Positions 30,829 to 39,036 of a stretch of 64,000 bases of DNA are shown one piece after another. A program made the position numbers and the translations under genes. The notes beneath the pieces were generated by a model. That model worked only from the letters and a program-made list of their open reading frames with translations. It was not told the origin of the DNA and ran no database searches. Location: the NCBI RefSeq assembly GCF_034424175.1, contig NZ_CP139986.1, forward strand, positions 4,464,001-4,528,000. Reading direction: 5' to 3'. This stretch comes from Kluyvera intermedia (GTDB taxonomy: Bacteria > Pseudomonadota > Gammaproteobacteria > Enterobacterales > Enterobacteriaceae). Each line of letters starts with the position of its first letter. Positions within the stretch are counted from its first letter, which is position 1.

Positions 30829-31593
30829 TTATTCTTCAGTTTCTTCTGCTTGCGCGTCTTCCTCACGCGTTGCTCGCTTCCCGGCGTAGAAGCGGGAGAA
30901 AAACAGTCCCACTTCAAACAGACAGTACATCGGGATGGCCAGCAACGTTTGCGAGAACACATCCGGTGGCGTCAGCAGCATGCCAACCACGAATGCGCCG
31001 ACCAGCACGTACGGACGCTTCTTGCGCAGGTCGTCTGGCGTGGTGACACCAACCCAACACAACAAGACAATCGCCACAGGCACTTCAAACGATACGCCAA
31101 ACGCAATAAATAGCGACATGACGAAGTCGAGGTAGCTCTTAATATCGGTTGAGACCAGCACCCCAACCGGCGCAGTGTGCGTCAGGAAGCCGAAGGCCAG
31201 TGGGAACACCACGAAATAGGCGAACGCCATACCGGTATAAAACAGCAAAGTACTGGAGACCAGCAGCGGTACCACCAGACGACGCTCATGCTTGTACAGC
31301 GCAGGCGCAACAAACGCCCATACCTGGTACAGGATGACCGGCGCCGAGAGGATAAGCGAGACCATAAAAGTCAGCTTGATTGGCGTGAAAAACGGTGACG
31401 CCACATCGGTTGCGATCATCGTCGCACCCTGCGGCATCTGTTTAATCAGCGGTGCCGACACCAGTTGATAGATATCATTGGCGAAGTAAACCAACGCCAG
31501 AAAAATGACAATGACCGCAATAATGCAATTGAGCAGGCGCTTACGCAGCTCAATCAGATGAGCGATCAACGGTTGAGTATCTTCTACGCTCAT
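30829..31593 (-). CDS. tatC: Twin-arginine translocase subunit TatC
   Basis: TatC recognises twin-arginine signal peptides at the inner membrane and with TatB forms the substrate receptor. It is 254 residues (E. coli 258) with six hydrophobic segments. The conserved N-terminal region LIAHLIELRKRLLN (about 9-22) and the SPFFTPIKLTF loop are present. A charged, acidic C-tail ends EEDAQAEETEE. It is 2 bases after tatB. Confidence 0.97.
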   Translation of the reverse strand: MSVEDTQPLIAHLIELRKRLLNCIIAVIVIFLALVYFANDIYQLVSAPLIKQMPQGATMIATDVASPFFTPIKLTFMVSLILSAPVILYQVWAFVAPALYKHERRLVVPLLVSSTLLFYTGMAFAYFVVFPLAFGFLTHTAPVGVLVSTDIKSYLDFVMSLFIAFGVSFEVPVAIVLLCWVGVTTPDDLRKKRPYVLVGAFVVGMLLTPPDVFSQTLLAIPMYCLFEVGLFFSRFYAGKRATREEDAQAEETEE

Positions 31594-31595
31594 GT

Positions 31596-32126
31596 CTACG
31601 GTTTATCACTCGATGCGGGGGATGAATCAGGAACGGCGGCGGTAGAGACTTTCTCTTTCTCTACCGGTTTGACCACGATAGTCTCAGGCTCTGAGGCTTC
31701 AACGTGCTGCGAAACCGGCTCCTCAGACGGTGCCACCTGCGGCTCAGCCGTAACCGGCTGTGCGGCGTCCTTATCCTTCACCACAGGGTTATGGATAGTA
31801 TTGGCCTCGTCACTCGCCTTTTCAGGATCGTGCGCTGAGTAAGAACGCTTCATAGACTCTGCCGCTTCACGCAGTTCGTCCATAGAAGCCTTCAGCTCAG
31901 GCGTCAGACTATCCAGACTCGCTTTCTCCACTTTCTTCAGGCTGTCCTGAAACTCCTGGAGTTTAAGCTCCTGCGTCAGCTCATTTTGTACGGTTGCCGC
32001 CAGCGAGCGCAGTGCTCTGATCCAGCCAACAACCGTCTTCACTGCTACCGGTAGTCGTTTTGGCCCCAACACCACAAGGCCAACAATAAACACCAGCAAC
32101 AGTTCACTGAAACCAATATCAAACAC
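31596..32126 (-). CDS. tatB: Twin-arginine translocase subunit TatB
   Basis: A single N-terminal membrane helix (FDIGFSELLLVFIVGLVVLGP, with the conserved glutamate at residue 8 and the Gly-Pro hinge near 21-22), an amphipathic helix, and a long disordered acidic tail. It is 176 residues against 171 in E. coli; the extra length is in the variable tail. It acts with TatC in signal-peptide binding. 3 bases after tatA. Confidence 0.96.
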   Translation of the reverse strand: MFDIGFSELLLVFIVGLVVLGPKRLPVAVKTVVGWIRALRSLAATVQNELTQELKLQEFQDSLKKVEKASLDSLTPELKASMDELREAAESMKRSYSAHDPEKASDEANTIHNPVVKDKDAAQPVTAEPQVAPSEEPVSQHVEASEPETIVVKPVEKEKVSTAAVPDSSPASSDKP

Positions 32127-32129
32127 GAA

Positions 32130-32384
32130 TTACACCTGCTCGTTGTCGTGGCGTTTCGCTTCGTCTTTCTTCGCACTTTCCTGCTTATCAGTAATTGATT
32201 GCGCAGTGAAGTCTGCATCCTGGCTCGGTTTGTCTTTCTTGTCGTCTTCATCACCCATGGCTTTTTTGAAGCCTTTGATAGACGCGCCTAAATCCGACCC
32301 AAGTGAGCTCAGCTTTTTAGTCCCAAAAAGCAGAACCACGATAACGACGATAATCAGCAACTGCCAAATACTAATACCACCCAT
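32130..32384 (-). CDS. tatA: Twin-arginine translocase subunit TatA
   Basis: TatA oligomerises to form the transport route for folded proteins. It is 84 residues (E. coli 89) with the N-terminal helix GGISIWQLLIIVVIVVLLFG, the FGTKK hinge, an amphipathic helix to about residue 45 and a charged tail. First gene of tatABC; 76 bases separate it from ubiB upstream. Confidence 0.96.
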   Translation of the reverse strand: MGGISIWQLLIIVVIVVLLFGTKKLSSLGSDLGASIKGFKKAMGDEDDKKDKPSQDADFTAQSITDKQESAKKDEAKRHDNEQV

Positions 32385-32460
32385 ACAAGTTCCTCTGATA
32401 GATGATGAAATAATCAGCGTGCATTATACGTTATGCAACGCCCTGTTAGCGACGCAAAAA

Positions 32461-34101
32461 TCAGCGCGTCTTCCGCCAGCCTGCAAGCCATACCACCAGA
32501 CCTCCGGCCATAAGCCATGCGGGTGTTAGCCCCCATTCCGGACGGTAAACCAGTAACACTGTACCGCTCAGGAGTAAAACCGCACCTATACCAAAGAGAT
32601 AACGCGATTGCCCCTGCCGGATATGATGCGTTGCCATGTCTTGTGAAATCTTCGCCAGGCTAGCTTGCATCTGTTTACTCTGACGCAGGCTGTCGTACAC
32701 CAACTCAGGGATTTCCGGCATTTTTTCGATCCAGAACGGTGCTTTGTCTTTCAACGCCCGGAACAATGCAGGAATCCCCACCTGATCCTTAATCCATGAC
32801 TCAAGGAAAGGTTTCGCCGTCTTCCATAAATCTAACTGAGGATAGAGCTGACGTCCTACCCCTTCTACGTAAAGTAATGTCTTTTGCAGTAACACCAGTT
32901 GTGGTTGCACTTCCATATTGAAGCGGCGAGCGGTGTTAAACAGGTTTAACAACACGTGACCGAAGGAAATTTCTGCCAGCGGTTTTTCAAAGATGGGTTC
33001 GCACACGGTACGGATAGCAAACTCAAACTCTTCAACGCTGGTGTCCGCCGGTACCCAGCCAGAATCCACATGTAGCTCTGCCACCTTGCGGTAGTCGCGG
33101 TTGAAGAAGGCGATAAAGTTTTCCGCTAGATAGCGCTTATCGTCTTTATTTAACGAGCCGACAATACCGCAGTCGATACCGATGTACTGCGGATCTTCCG
33201 GGTGTTCGTAGCTGACGAAAATATTCCCCGGGTGCATGTCGGCATGAAAGAAGCTATCGCGGAATACCTGAGTGAAGAACACCTGCACACCACGTTCAGC
33301 CAGCAGTTGCATGTTGGTATTTTGCTTTTCCAGCGTCTCGATATCAGACACCGGGATGCCGTAAATACGCTCCATCACCAGCATATCAACGCGGCAGTAG
33401 TCGGAGTAAATCTCCGGCACATAGAGCATCGGGCTATTTTCAAAATTACGACGCAGCTGAATAGCGTTAGCGGCTTCACGCAGCAGGTTTAATTCATCAA
33501 GCAACGTTTTTTCATAGTCACGGACGACTTCCAGCGGGCGCAGTCGACGACCATCTGGCAGCAGGCGTGGAACCCAGCGAGCCAGCCGGTAGATAAGTTT
33601 CATATCCGCTTTGATGACCGGCAAAATGTCCGGACGGATAACCTTAATCACCACTTCCCGACCATTCTCTTTCAAGCGTGCCGTATGCACCTGAGCAATC
33701 GAAGCGGAAGCCAGCGGTTCAATATCAAAATCATCGAACCAGCTTTCGACGGGAATATCCCCCATCGATTTTTCAATTTGCTGTTTTGCCAGCTTGCCAT
33801 CAAACGGTGCCACGCGATCTTGTAGCATCACCAGTTGGTCGGCAATTTGCGGCGGGAAAAGGTCGCGGCGGGTAGAGAGCATCTGGCCGAACTTGATCCA
33901 CACCGGGCCAAGTTCCTGGAGCGCTAACCGCAGGCGGTCACCCAACGGTTTATCCTTGTGGCGATTCGGCATCCAGAACAACAACCGACGTCCAATACGC
34001 AGCGGCAGCGTGATTCGCATTTTGGGAATCAGCTCATCTAGCCCGTAGCTCAAGAAGGTGCGGATGATAAAATACAGGCGCCGTAATTCTCCTGGCGTCA
34101 T
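32461..34101 (-). CDS. ubiB: Ubiquinone biosynthesis accessory kinase-like protein
   Basis: An atypical protein-kinase-like ATPase (ABC1/ADCK family) needed for ubiquinone synthesis at the membrane; its substrate is not settled. It is 546 residues, as in E. coli. The KxGQ signature appears as KFGQMLSTR near residue 75, followed by the nucleotide-lobe lysine region (VVIKVIRPD near 150) and HADMHPGNIF near 287. Two hydrophobic segments at the C-terminus (about 498-540) would anchor it. Its ATG overlaps the ubiJ stop by 4 bases. Confidence 0.97.
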   Translation of the reverse strand: MTPGELRRLYFIIRTFLSYGLDELIPKMRITLPLRIGRRLLFWMPNRHKDKPLGDRLRLALQELGPVWIKFGQMLSTRRDLFPPQIADQLVMLQDRVAPFDGKLAKQQIEKSMGDIPVESWFDDFDIEPLASASIAQVHTARLKENGREVVIKVIRPDILPVIKADMKLIYRLARWVPRLLPDGRRLRPLEVVRDYEKTLLDELNLLREAANAIQLRRNFENSPMLYVPEIYSDYCRVDMLVMERIYGIPVSDIETLEKQNTNMQLLAERGVQVFFTQVFRDSFFHADMHPGNIFVSYEHPEDPQYIGIDCGIVGSLNKDDKRYLAENFIAFFNRDYRKVAELHVDSGWVPADTSVEEFEFAIRTVCEPIFEKPLAEISFGHVLLNLFNTARRFNMEVQPQLVLLQKTLLYVEGVGRQLYPQLDLWKTAKPFLESWIKDQVGIPALFRALKDKAPFWIEKMPEIPELVYDSLRQSKQMQASLAKISQDMATHHIRQGQSRYLFGIGAVLLLSGTVLLVYRPEWGLTPAWLMAGGLVVWLAGWRKTR

Positions 34102-34703
34102 TTCTCCTCCAGTTTTTCCAGCCGTTTGGTCAGGGCAGCAAGCTCTCGCTCCACGGCCATCGCTTCTTCAGCAAACCAGGCCACTTCTAATGCTCCCGGA
34201 GCAAGACGCCACTCTTCTGTGAGCGCTTCAGCAACATACTGCTGCTGGCGCGCCAGGCCATGCTGCAAAAATTTCATACCGCCACGCAGGGCTTTGCTGA
34301 CGCCTTCGGCCGCAATATCTCCGGTATATGGCGCTAAAAGCTCAGCCGGGTCAAATTCGGCAAGATCAGCCAGCGACACCAGATTCTGCACCACCTGAAG
34401 ATCGCCCTGTACTTCGAGGTCATTATTACGAATAAGCGCAGTCAGTTGCTGGCGGTTACGCAACTGCGGCAGCACGCTAGCGCGGGTCATCACGGTACAG
34501 TCAGCATCGCCTTCCCATGCGCCCAGTACGTCAACCTGACGCTCGCTGAAAACTAACACTAGCGGTGAGGTGAACTCTTTAAGTTCAATGCGCAGTACTT
34601 TACCAATAAGACGCTGACGAGCAGGTTTTAACGCCTTCTCACGCCACAGCAGCGCGTTGATGGCGGTCTCAATGCTGCCGGTTACTAAAGGTTTCAACGG
34701 CAT
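34098..34703 (-). CDS. ubiJ: Ubiquinone biosynthesis lipid-binding factor UbiJ
   Basis: A 201-residue accessory protein with an N-terminal SCP2 lipid-binding domain (about residues 15-115) and a C-terminal coiled coil (VERELAALTKRLEKLEEK). In E. coli UbiJ with UbiK helps the cytosolic complex of late ubiquinone enzymes handle hydrophobic intermediates. It sits between ubiE and ubiB in the conserved ubiEJB order. Confidence 0.96.
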   Translation of the reverse strand: MPLKPLVTGSIETAINALLWREKALKPARQRLIGKVLRIELKEFTSPLVLVFSERQVDVLGAWEGDADCTVMTRASVLPQLRNRQQLTALIRNNDLEVQGDLQVVQNLVSLADLAEFDPAELLAPYTGDIAAEGVSKALRGGMKFLQHGLARQQQYVAEALTEEWRLAPGALEVAWFAEEAMAVERELAALTKRLEKLEEK

Positions 34704-34716
34704 AGCAGCCTCTCAA

Positions 34717-35472
34717 TCAGAATTTATAGCCACGGTGCAGCGCGACGATCCCAGCCGTCAGGTTGTAGTAATCTACGTTTTCCAGACCCGCATTTTGCAT
34801 CATCTCTTTCAGGGTATCCTGATTCGGATGCATACGGATGGATTCAGCCAGATAGCGGTAGCTGTCTGCATCGTTCGCGACCATTTCGCCAATGCGCGGC
34901 AGAATATGGAACGAGTAAGCATCGTAAGCTTTGCTCAGGGGGTCAATAACCGGCTTGGAGAACTCCAGCACTAACAGGCGGCCACCTGGCTTCAGTACGC
35001 GATACATGGAGCGCAGCGCTTTGTCTTTATCAGTGACGTTACGCAGGCCAAAAGAAATGGTGATGCAGTCAAAGGTGTTATCCGGGAATGGCAGCGCTTC
35101 TGCGTTCGCCTGAACGTATTCTACGTTACCCACTACGCCAATATTACGCAGCTTTTCACGACCCATTTTCAACATCGAGTCGTTAATATCAGCCAGCACG
35201 ACGCGCCCGGTTTCGCCCACCATACGCGAGAATTTCGCCGTCAGGTCACCGGTACCGCCCGCCAGATCGAGAACTGTCTGTCCACGGCGCACGCCGCTGC
35301 AATCAATGGTAAAACGCTTCCAGAGACGATGAATACCGAATGACATCAGGTCATTCATAACATCGTATTTTGCGGCGACAGAATGGAATACATGCGCCAC
35401 CATGTCTACCTTCTGATCTTTGGCAATTGTTTGAAAGCCAAAGTGCGTCGTTTCTTGTGAATCCTCAACCAT
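34717..35472 (-). CDS. ubiE: Ubiquinone/menaquinone C-methyltransferase
   Basis: A SAM-dependent methyltransferase that methylates the benzoquinol ring in ubiquinone synthesis and demethylmenaquinol in menaquinone synthesis. It is 251 residues with the SAM motif VLDLAGGTGDLT (about 68-79), then LADINDSML and the family signature NVTDKDKALRSMYRVLKPGG. First of ubiE-ubiJ-ubiB. Confidence 0.98.
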   Translation of the reverse strand: MVEDSQETTHFGFQTIAKDQKVDMVAHVFHSVAAKYDVMNDLMSFGIHRLWKRFTIDCSGVRRGQTVLDLAGGTGDLTAKFSRMVGETGRVVLADINDSMLKMGREKLRNIGVVGNVEYVQANAEALPFPDNTFDCITISFGLRNVTDKDKALRSMYRVLKPGGRLLVLEFSKPVIDPLSKAYDAYSFHILPRIGEMVANDADSYRYLAESIRMHPNQDTLKEMMQNAGLENVDYYNLTAGIVALHRGYKF

Positions 35473-35572
35473 CTCTATGCCTGCTTATCAAGAAAATGTT
35501 CATGGAGTGTAACAGATTGGGCACGATTGCCCTACGATTCCACCCCGTTACGAAATCGCCGGTAGCGCTGAA

Positions 35573-36982
35573 TTAGCGGTGTTCTGCCGCTAACGGATTG
35601 TCATCATTCAACTCTTCATCATCACGCAGTCGGAACTCATCATCCTGCGAGGTCGCTTGCTCGACGAGATCGGGGTTGATCTCGCGCTTCACCTCGACGC
35701 CAAGATGACGGAACGCCTCCGCCTGAGACAACACGTTACCCCGCCCCGAGGTGAGTTTTTTCATCGCCTGACGGTAGTTATCCTGCGCTTTTTCGAGACT
35801 CTGGCCGATCGACGACATATCATCAACGAAGAGGCGCATTTTGTCATATAAGCGGCTGGCGCGTTCAGCAATATGTTGCGCATTACGGCTTTGATGCTCA
35901 TAGCGCCACAGATTAGCAATAGTACGCAACGCCACCAGCAGCGTAGTGGGACTGACCAGCATAATGTTATTTTTTAACGCTTCGCTGATCAATTCTGGCT
36001 GGCGGTCGAGCGCCAGCAAAAATGCCGGTTCGACAGGAATAAACATCAGGACGTAGTCCAGGGAGCGCAGCCCCGGCAACTGTTGATAATCTTTACGCCC
36101 CAACAGACGAATGTGTTTACGTACCGCCGCAATGTGCTCTTGCAGAGCCGCTTCACGCGTATAGTCATCTTCAGCGTTAAAATAGCGCTCGTAGGCCACC
36201 AGCGTCATCTTGGCGTCTACCACCACATCCTTACGGTGCGGGAGGCGGACAATAACGTCCGGCTGCATGCGGGAGCTGGCGTCGGTGTTAATGCTGACCT
36301 GGGTTTCATACTCATGACCTTCGCGTAGGCCAGAAGCTTCCAGAACGCGGGTGAGAACCACTTCGCCCCAGTTACCCTGGGTTTTGTTATCCCCTTTTAG
36401 CGCCCGGGTCAGATTGACTGCTTCCTGCGCCATTTGGGCATTCAACTGTTGCAGATTACGAATTTCATGCGCCAACGTGTGGCGCTCACGCGCTTCCTGA
36501 CCAAAGCTGTCCTGAACCTGACGACGAAAACCATCAAGCTGTTCACGTAACGGCGTCAACAGGCCGTGTAGACTTTGACGGTTTTGTTCATCCACCCGAC
36601 GATTGCTCTGCTCAAAGATACGGTTGGCGAGGTTCTCAAACTGCTCGCTCAGGCGTTGTTCGCTGTTGAGCATCAGGCAGTGTTTTTCATCACCGTGCTG
36701 GCGAGTGGTCTCCAGCAACGTGGTCACTTCGCGCAGATCGACTTCGAGCGACGAGTTGATTTCTCGCAGGCTACGCAGCTCGTTGTTAAGCAGTTCACAC
36801 TCTTCGCGCCAGTGGGCGTTCTGGGCAATGTGTTGTTTCGCGGCACTTAATTCACCGTACACATCTCGCTCTTCCGCCAACTGCTCGGCACGCTGATGCG
36901 CCACACGATAGCTCGCAGCCAGCCAGCCAATCGCTATGCCCGCCAACGCCACTAACGCATAAATCACCACGGCAATATCCAC
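35573..36982 (-). CDS. rmuC: RmuC family DNA recombination protein
   Basis: RmuC limits inversions at short repeats in E. coli and is a predicted nuclease-related protein; it has also been linked to phage defence. It is 469 residues (E. coli 475) with an N-terminal membrane segment (about 5-25), a long coiled coil (about 30-190) and the C-terminal RmuC domain including NWGEVVLTRVLEASGLREG and VVDAKMTLVAYERY. The C-tail is more divergent than the core. 100 bases upstream of ubiE. Confidence 0.96.
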   Translation of the reverse strand: MDIAVVIYALVALAGIAIGWLAASYRVAHQRAEQLAEERDVYGELSAAKQHIAQNAHWREECELLNNELRSLREINSSLEVDLREVTTLLETTRQHGDEKHCLMLNSEQRLSEQFENLANRIFEQSNRRVDEQNRQSLHGLLTPLREQLDGFRRQVQDSFGQEARERHTLAHEIRNLQQLNAQMAQEAVNLTRALKGDNKTQGNWGEVVLTRVLEASGLREGHEYETQVSINTDASSRMQPDVIVRLPHRKDVVVDAKMTLVAYERYFNAEDDYTREAALQEHIAAVRKHIRLLGRKDYQQLPGLRSLDYVLMFIPVEPAFLLALDRQPELISEALKNNIMLVSPTTLLVALRTIANLWRYEHQSRNAQHIAERASRLYDKMRLFVDDMSSIGQSLEKAQDNYRQAMKKLTSGRGNVLSQAEAFRHLGVEVKREINPDLVEQATSQDDEFRLRDDEELNDDNPLAAEHR

Positions 36983-37080
36983 AACGCCCCCTACTTAAAC
37001 CGGTTATCTGCACAAAATAGAATTGTGCTGTATAAACGTCCAGTTTTAAAGCAGTTTCCTGCGAGCCGCTGCGCAAAAAG

Positions 37081-37106
37081 AAAAAGGCCGAACAAGTCGG
37101 CCTTTT
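37081..37106 (-). terminator. Terminator of udp
   Basis: On the minus strand AAAAGGCCGAC-ttgttc-GGCCTTTTT forms a hairpin followed by more T residues, 16 bases after the udp stop and before rmuC. Confidence 0.85.
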
Positions 37107-37122
37107 ACGAAGGAGAGGAAAA

Positions 37123-37884
37123 CTACAGCAGGCGACGCGCCGCTTCTACCACGATTTTCACCGCGTGGCTTTCGGTCTTCTTCATGGTCTCTGCGTTAGG
37201 AATTTCCTGCTGGGTGCGGTTGACGATAACGCCAGCAACCATCCCCGCGCGCAGACCCTGGCTTGAGCACATGGTCAGCAGGGTAGCGGATTCCATTTCG
37301 TAGTTCATCACGCCCATTGACTGCCACTCTTCCATCGAACCTTTGTAGTTTCTCACTACGCGGCCAGAGAAGGTGTCATAGCGTTCCTGACCTGGGTAGA
37401 AGGTGTCTGATGATGCAGTCACGCCCACATGAGTGGTCGCGCCGATAGCTTTCGCCGCTTCAACCAGCGCAGAGGTACAGGCGAAATCAGCAACCGCTGG
37501 GTATTCCATTGGGGCAAAATGCAGGCTCGCGCCGTCAAGACGGACGGATGCGGTAGTCACCAGTACATCGCCAACGTTGATGTGCGGCTGAATAGCGCCG
37601 GTGGTGCCCACACGCAGGAAAGTGCGGATACCCAGCTGTGCCAGTTCTTCCACGGCAATAGAGGTAGACGGGCCACCGATACCGGTCGAGCAAACGATGA
37701 CTGATTTGCCATCCAGTTCAGCACGCCAGGAGGTAAATTCACGATGAGATGCCAGTTTTACCGGCTTATCCATCAGCGCGGCGATCTTTTCCACACGCTC
37801 CGGGTCACCGGGGACGATCGCAAGCGTAGCCCCTTGTAAATCGTTTTTAGTGAGGCCGAGATGAAAAACATCAGACTTGGACAT
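37123..37884 (-). CDS. udp: Uridine phosphorylase
   Basis: It splits uridine with phosphate to uracil and ribose-1-phosphate in pyrimidine salvage. It is 253 residues, identical in length to E. coli. The phosphate/ribose-site motifs GDPERV, STGIGGPS and the family signature around RVGTTGAIQPHINVGD are present. Divergent from dlhH; the shared upstream region has two CRP-like sites matching the CRP/CytR control known for E. coli udp. Confidence 0.98.
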   Translation of the reverse strand: MSKSDVFHLGLTKNDLQGATLAIVPGDPERVEKIAALMDKPVKLASHREFTSWRAELDGKSVIVCSTGIGGPSTSIAVEELAQLGIRTFLRVGTTGAIQPHINVGDVLVTTASVRLDGASLHFAPMEYPAVADFACTSALVEAAKAIGATTHVGVTASSDTFYPGQERYDTFSGRVVRNYKGSMEEWQSMGVMNYEMESATLLTMCSSQGLRAGMVAGVIVNRTQQEIPNAETMKKTESHAVKIVVEAARRLL

Positions 37885-37958
37885 AAAGAACTCCTCTGTG
37901 GTTTAAGTTTTGCAGAAGAAGCAAAAATGTACTTTATAGAAGACCACGATACTTTTTC

Positions 37959-38025
37959 GTGACTACCATCACTAAGGAATAAAAATATTACATTAAATTC
38001 CATGCAATTAGTGATTCACATCACA
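37959..38025. promoter_or_regulatory. Two CRP-like sites upstream of udp
   Basis: GTGA-N6-TCAC occurs at 37960-37973 (CGTGACTACCATCACTA) and 38011-38024 (TGTGATGTGAATCACT on the minus strand). Their centres are 51 bases apart, close to the spacing of the two CRP sites of E. coli udp, between which CytR binds. The dlhH promoter must also be in this divergent gap. Confidence 0.7.
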
Positions 38026-38121
38026 TTAACAAGTTATTGTGATCGTCAGCTGCACAAAAATACGCCGTATTCAGGCACTGTGATTCTGCTATGAGTTCAT
38101 TACAAGGGTACGGAGAATGCC

Positions 38122-38937
38122 ATGACAATCAATAAACAACCTGGATTTGCATCTGCTGCTTCACCTCATGCCTCGACTACCGTCCATACGCCCGAAGAGG
38201 CTATTACGGCGGGAGAAACCTCCATTCCCTCACAGGGAGATACGCTGCCGGCTTATCAAGCCCGACCAAAACATAGCGATGCGCCTCTCCCGGTAATCAT
38301 CGTAGTGCAGGAGATTTTTGGCGTCCACGAACACATCCGTGATATCTGCCGTCGGCTGGCGCTGGAGGGTTATCTGGCTATCGCACCAGAACTCTATTTC
38401 CGCCAGGGCGATGCCAGTGACTATGACGATATCCCGTCATTGTTCAGCGGTCTGGTATCAAAAGTTCCCGATGCCCAAGTGCTGGTCGACCTCGACCATG
38501 TTGCCAGTTGGGCTGCGCGCAACGGCGGTGATGCCAATCGCTTGTCGGTGACCGGTTTTTGCTGGGGAGGACGTATTGCATGGCTGTATGCCGCGCACAA
38601 TCCACAGCTGAAAGCCGCGGTGGCCTGGTATGGTCGCCTGACCGGTGACAAGACATTAAACAATCCAAAACACCCGGTTGATGTGGCGGTAGACCTTAGC
38701 GCACCGGTGCTTGGGCTGTACGGCGGGCAGGATACAGGGATCTCACTTGAGTCCGTCGAAACAATGCGTCATGCGCTACGCGCGGCTAATGCGAAAGCCG
38801 AGATTGTGGTGTATCCCGACGCCGGACACGCGTTTAATGCCGATTATCGCGAAAGTTACCATGAAGAGTCAGCTAAAGATGGCTGGCAACGGATGCTGGC
38901 GTGGTTTGCGCAGTATGCGGGGAAGAAAAGCCAGTAG
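38122..38937 (+). CDS. dlhH: Dienelactone hydrolase family protein
   Basis: A 271-residue alpha/beta hydrolase of the dienelactone hydrolase family, called ysgA/dlhH in E. coli. The nucleophile elbow reads GFCWGG (Cys in place of Ser, as usual in the family), with the acidic residue near YGGQDTGIS and the histidine in PDAGHAFNADY. The first 40 residues are a hydrophilic extension without a clear signal peptide. The natural substrate is not known. Confidence 0.92.
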   Translation: MTINKQPGFASAASPHASTTVHTPEEAITAGETSIPSQGDTLPAYQARPKHSDAPLPVIIVVQEIFGVHEHIRDICRRLALEGYLAIAPELYFRQGDASDYDDIPSLFSGLVSKVPDAQVLVDLDHVASWAARNGGDANRLSVTGFCWGGRIAWLYAAHNPQLKAAVAWYGRLTGDKTLNNPKHPVDVAVDLSAPVLGLYGGQDTGISLESVETMRHALRAANAKAEIVVYPDAGHAFNADYRESYHEESAKDGWQRMLAWFAQYAGKKSQ

Positions 38938-38947
38938 CCTAATAAAG

Positions 38948-39027
38948 TAGCCCGCCCAAGCGAAGCGCCGCCGGGATTCGGCTCCCGAGCCTTCCCGGAG
39001 TCGGCGCAAACACCTCGTCCGGGCTAC
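38948..39027. repeat. REP/BIME element between dlhH and metE
   Basis: GTAGCCCGCCCAAGCGAAGCG at the left and CTCGTCCGGGCTAC at the right form outer arms, with CGGGATTCGGCTCCCG in the middle. A paired REP lying between the convergent 3' ends of dlhH and metE. Confidence 0.8.
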
Positions 39028-39036
39028 CTTGTTTTT

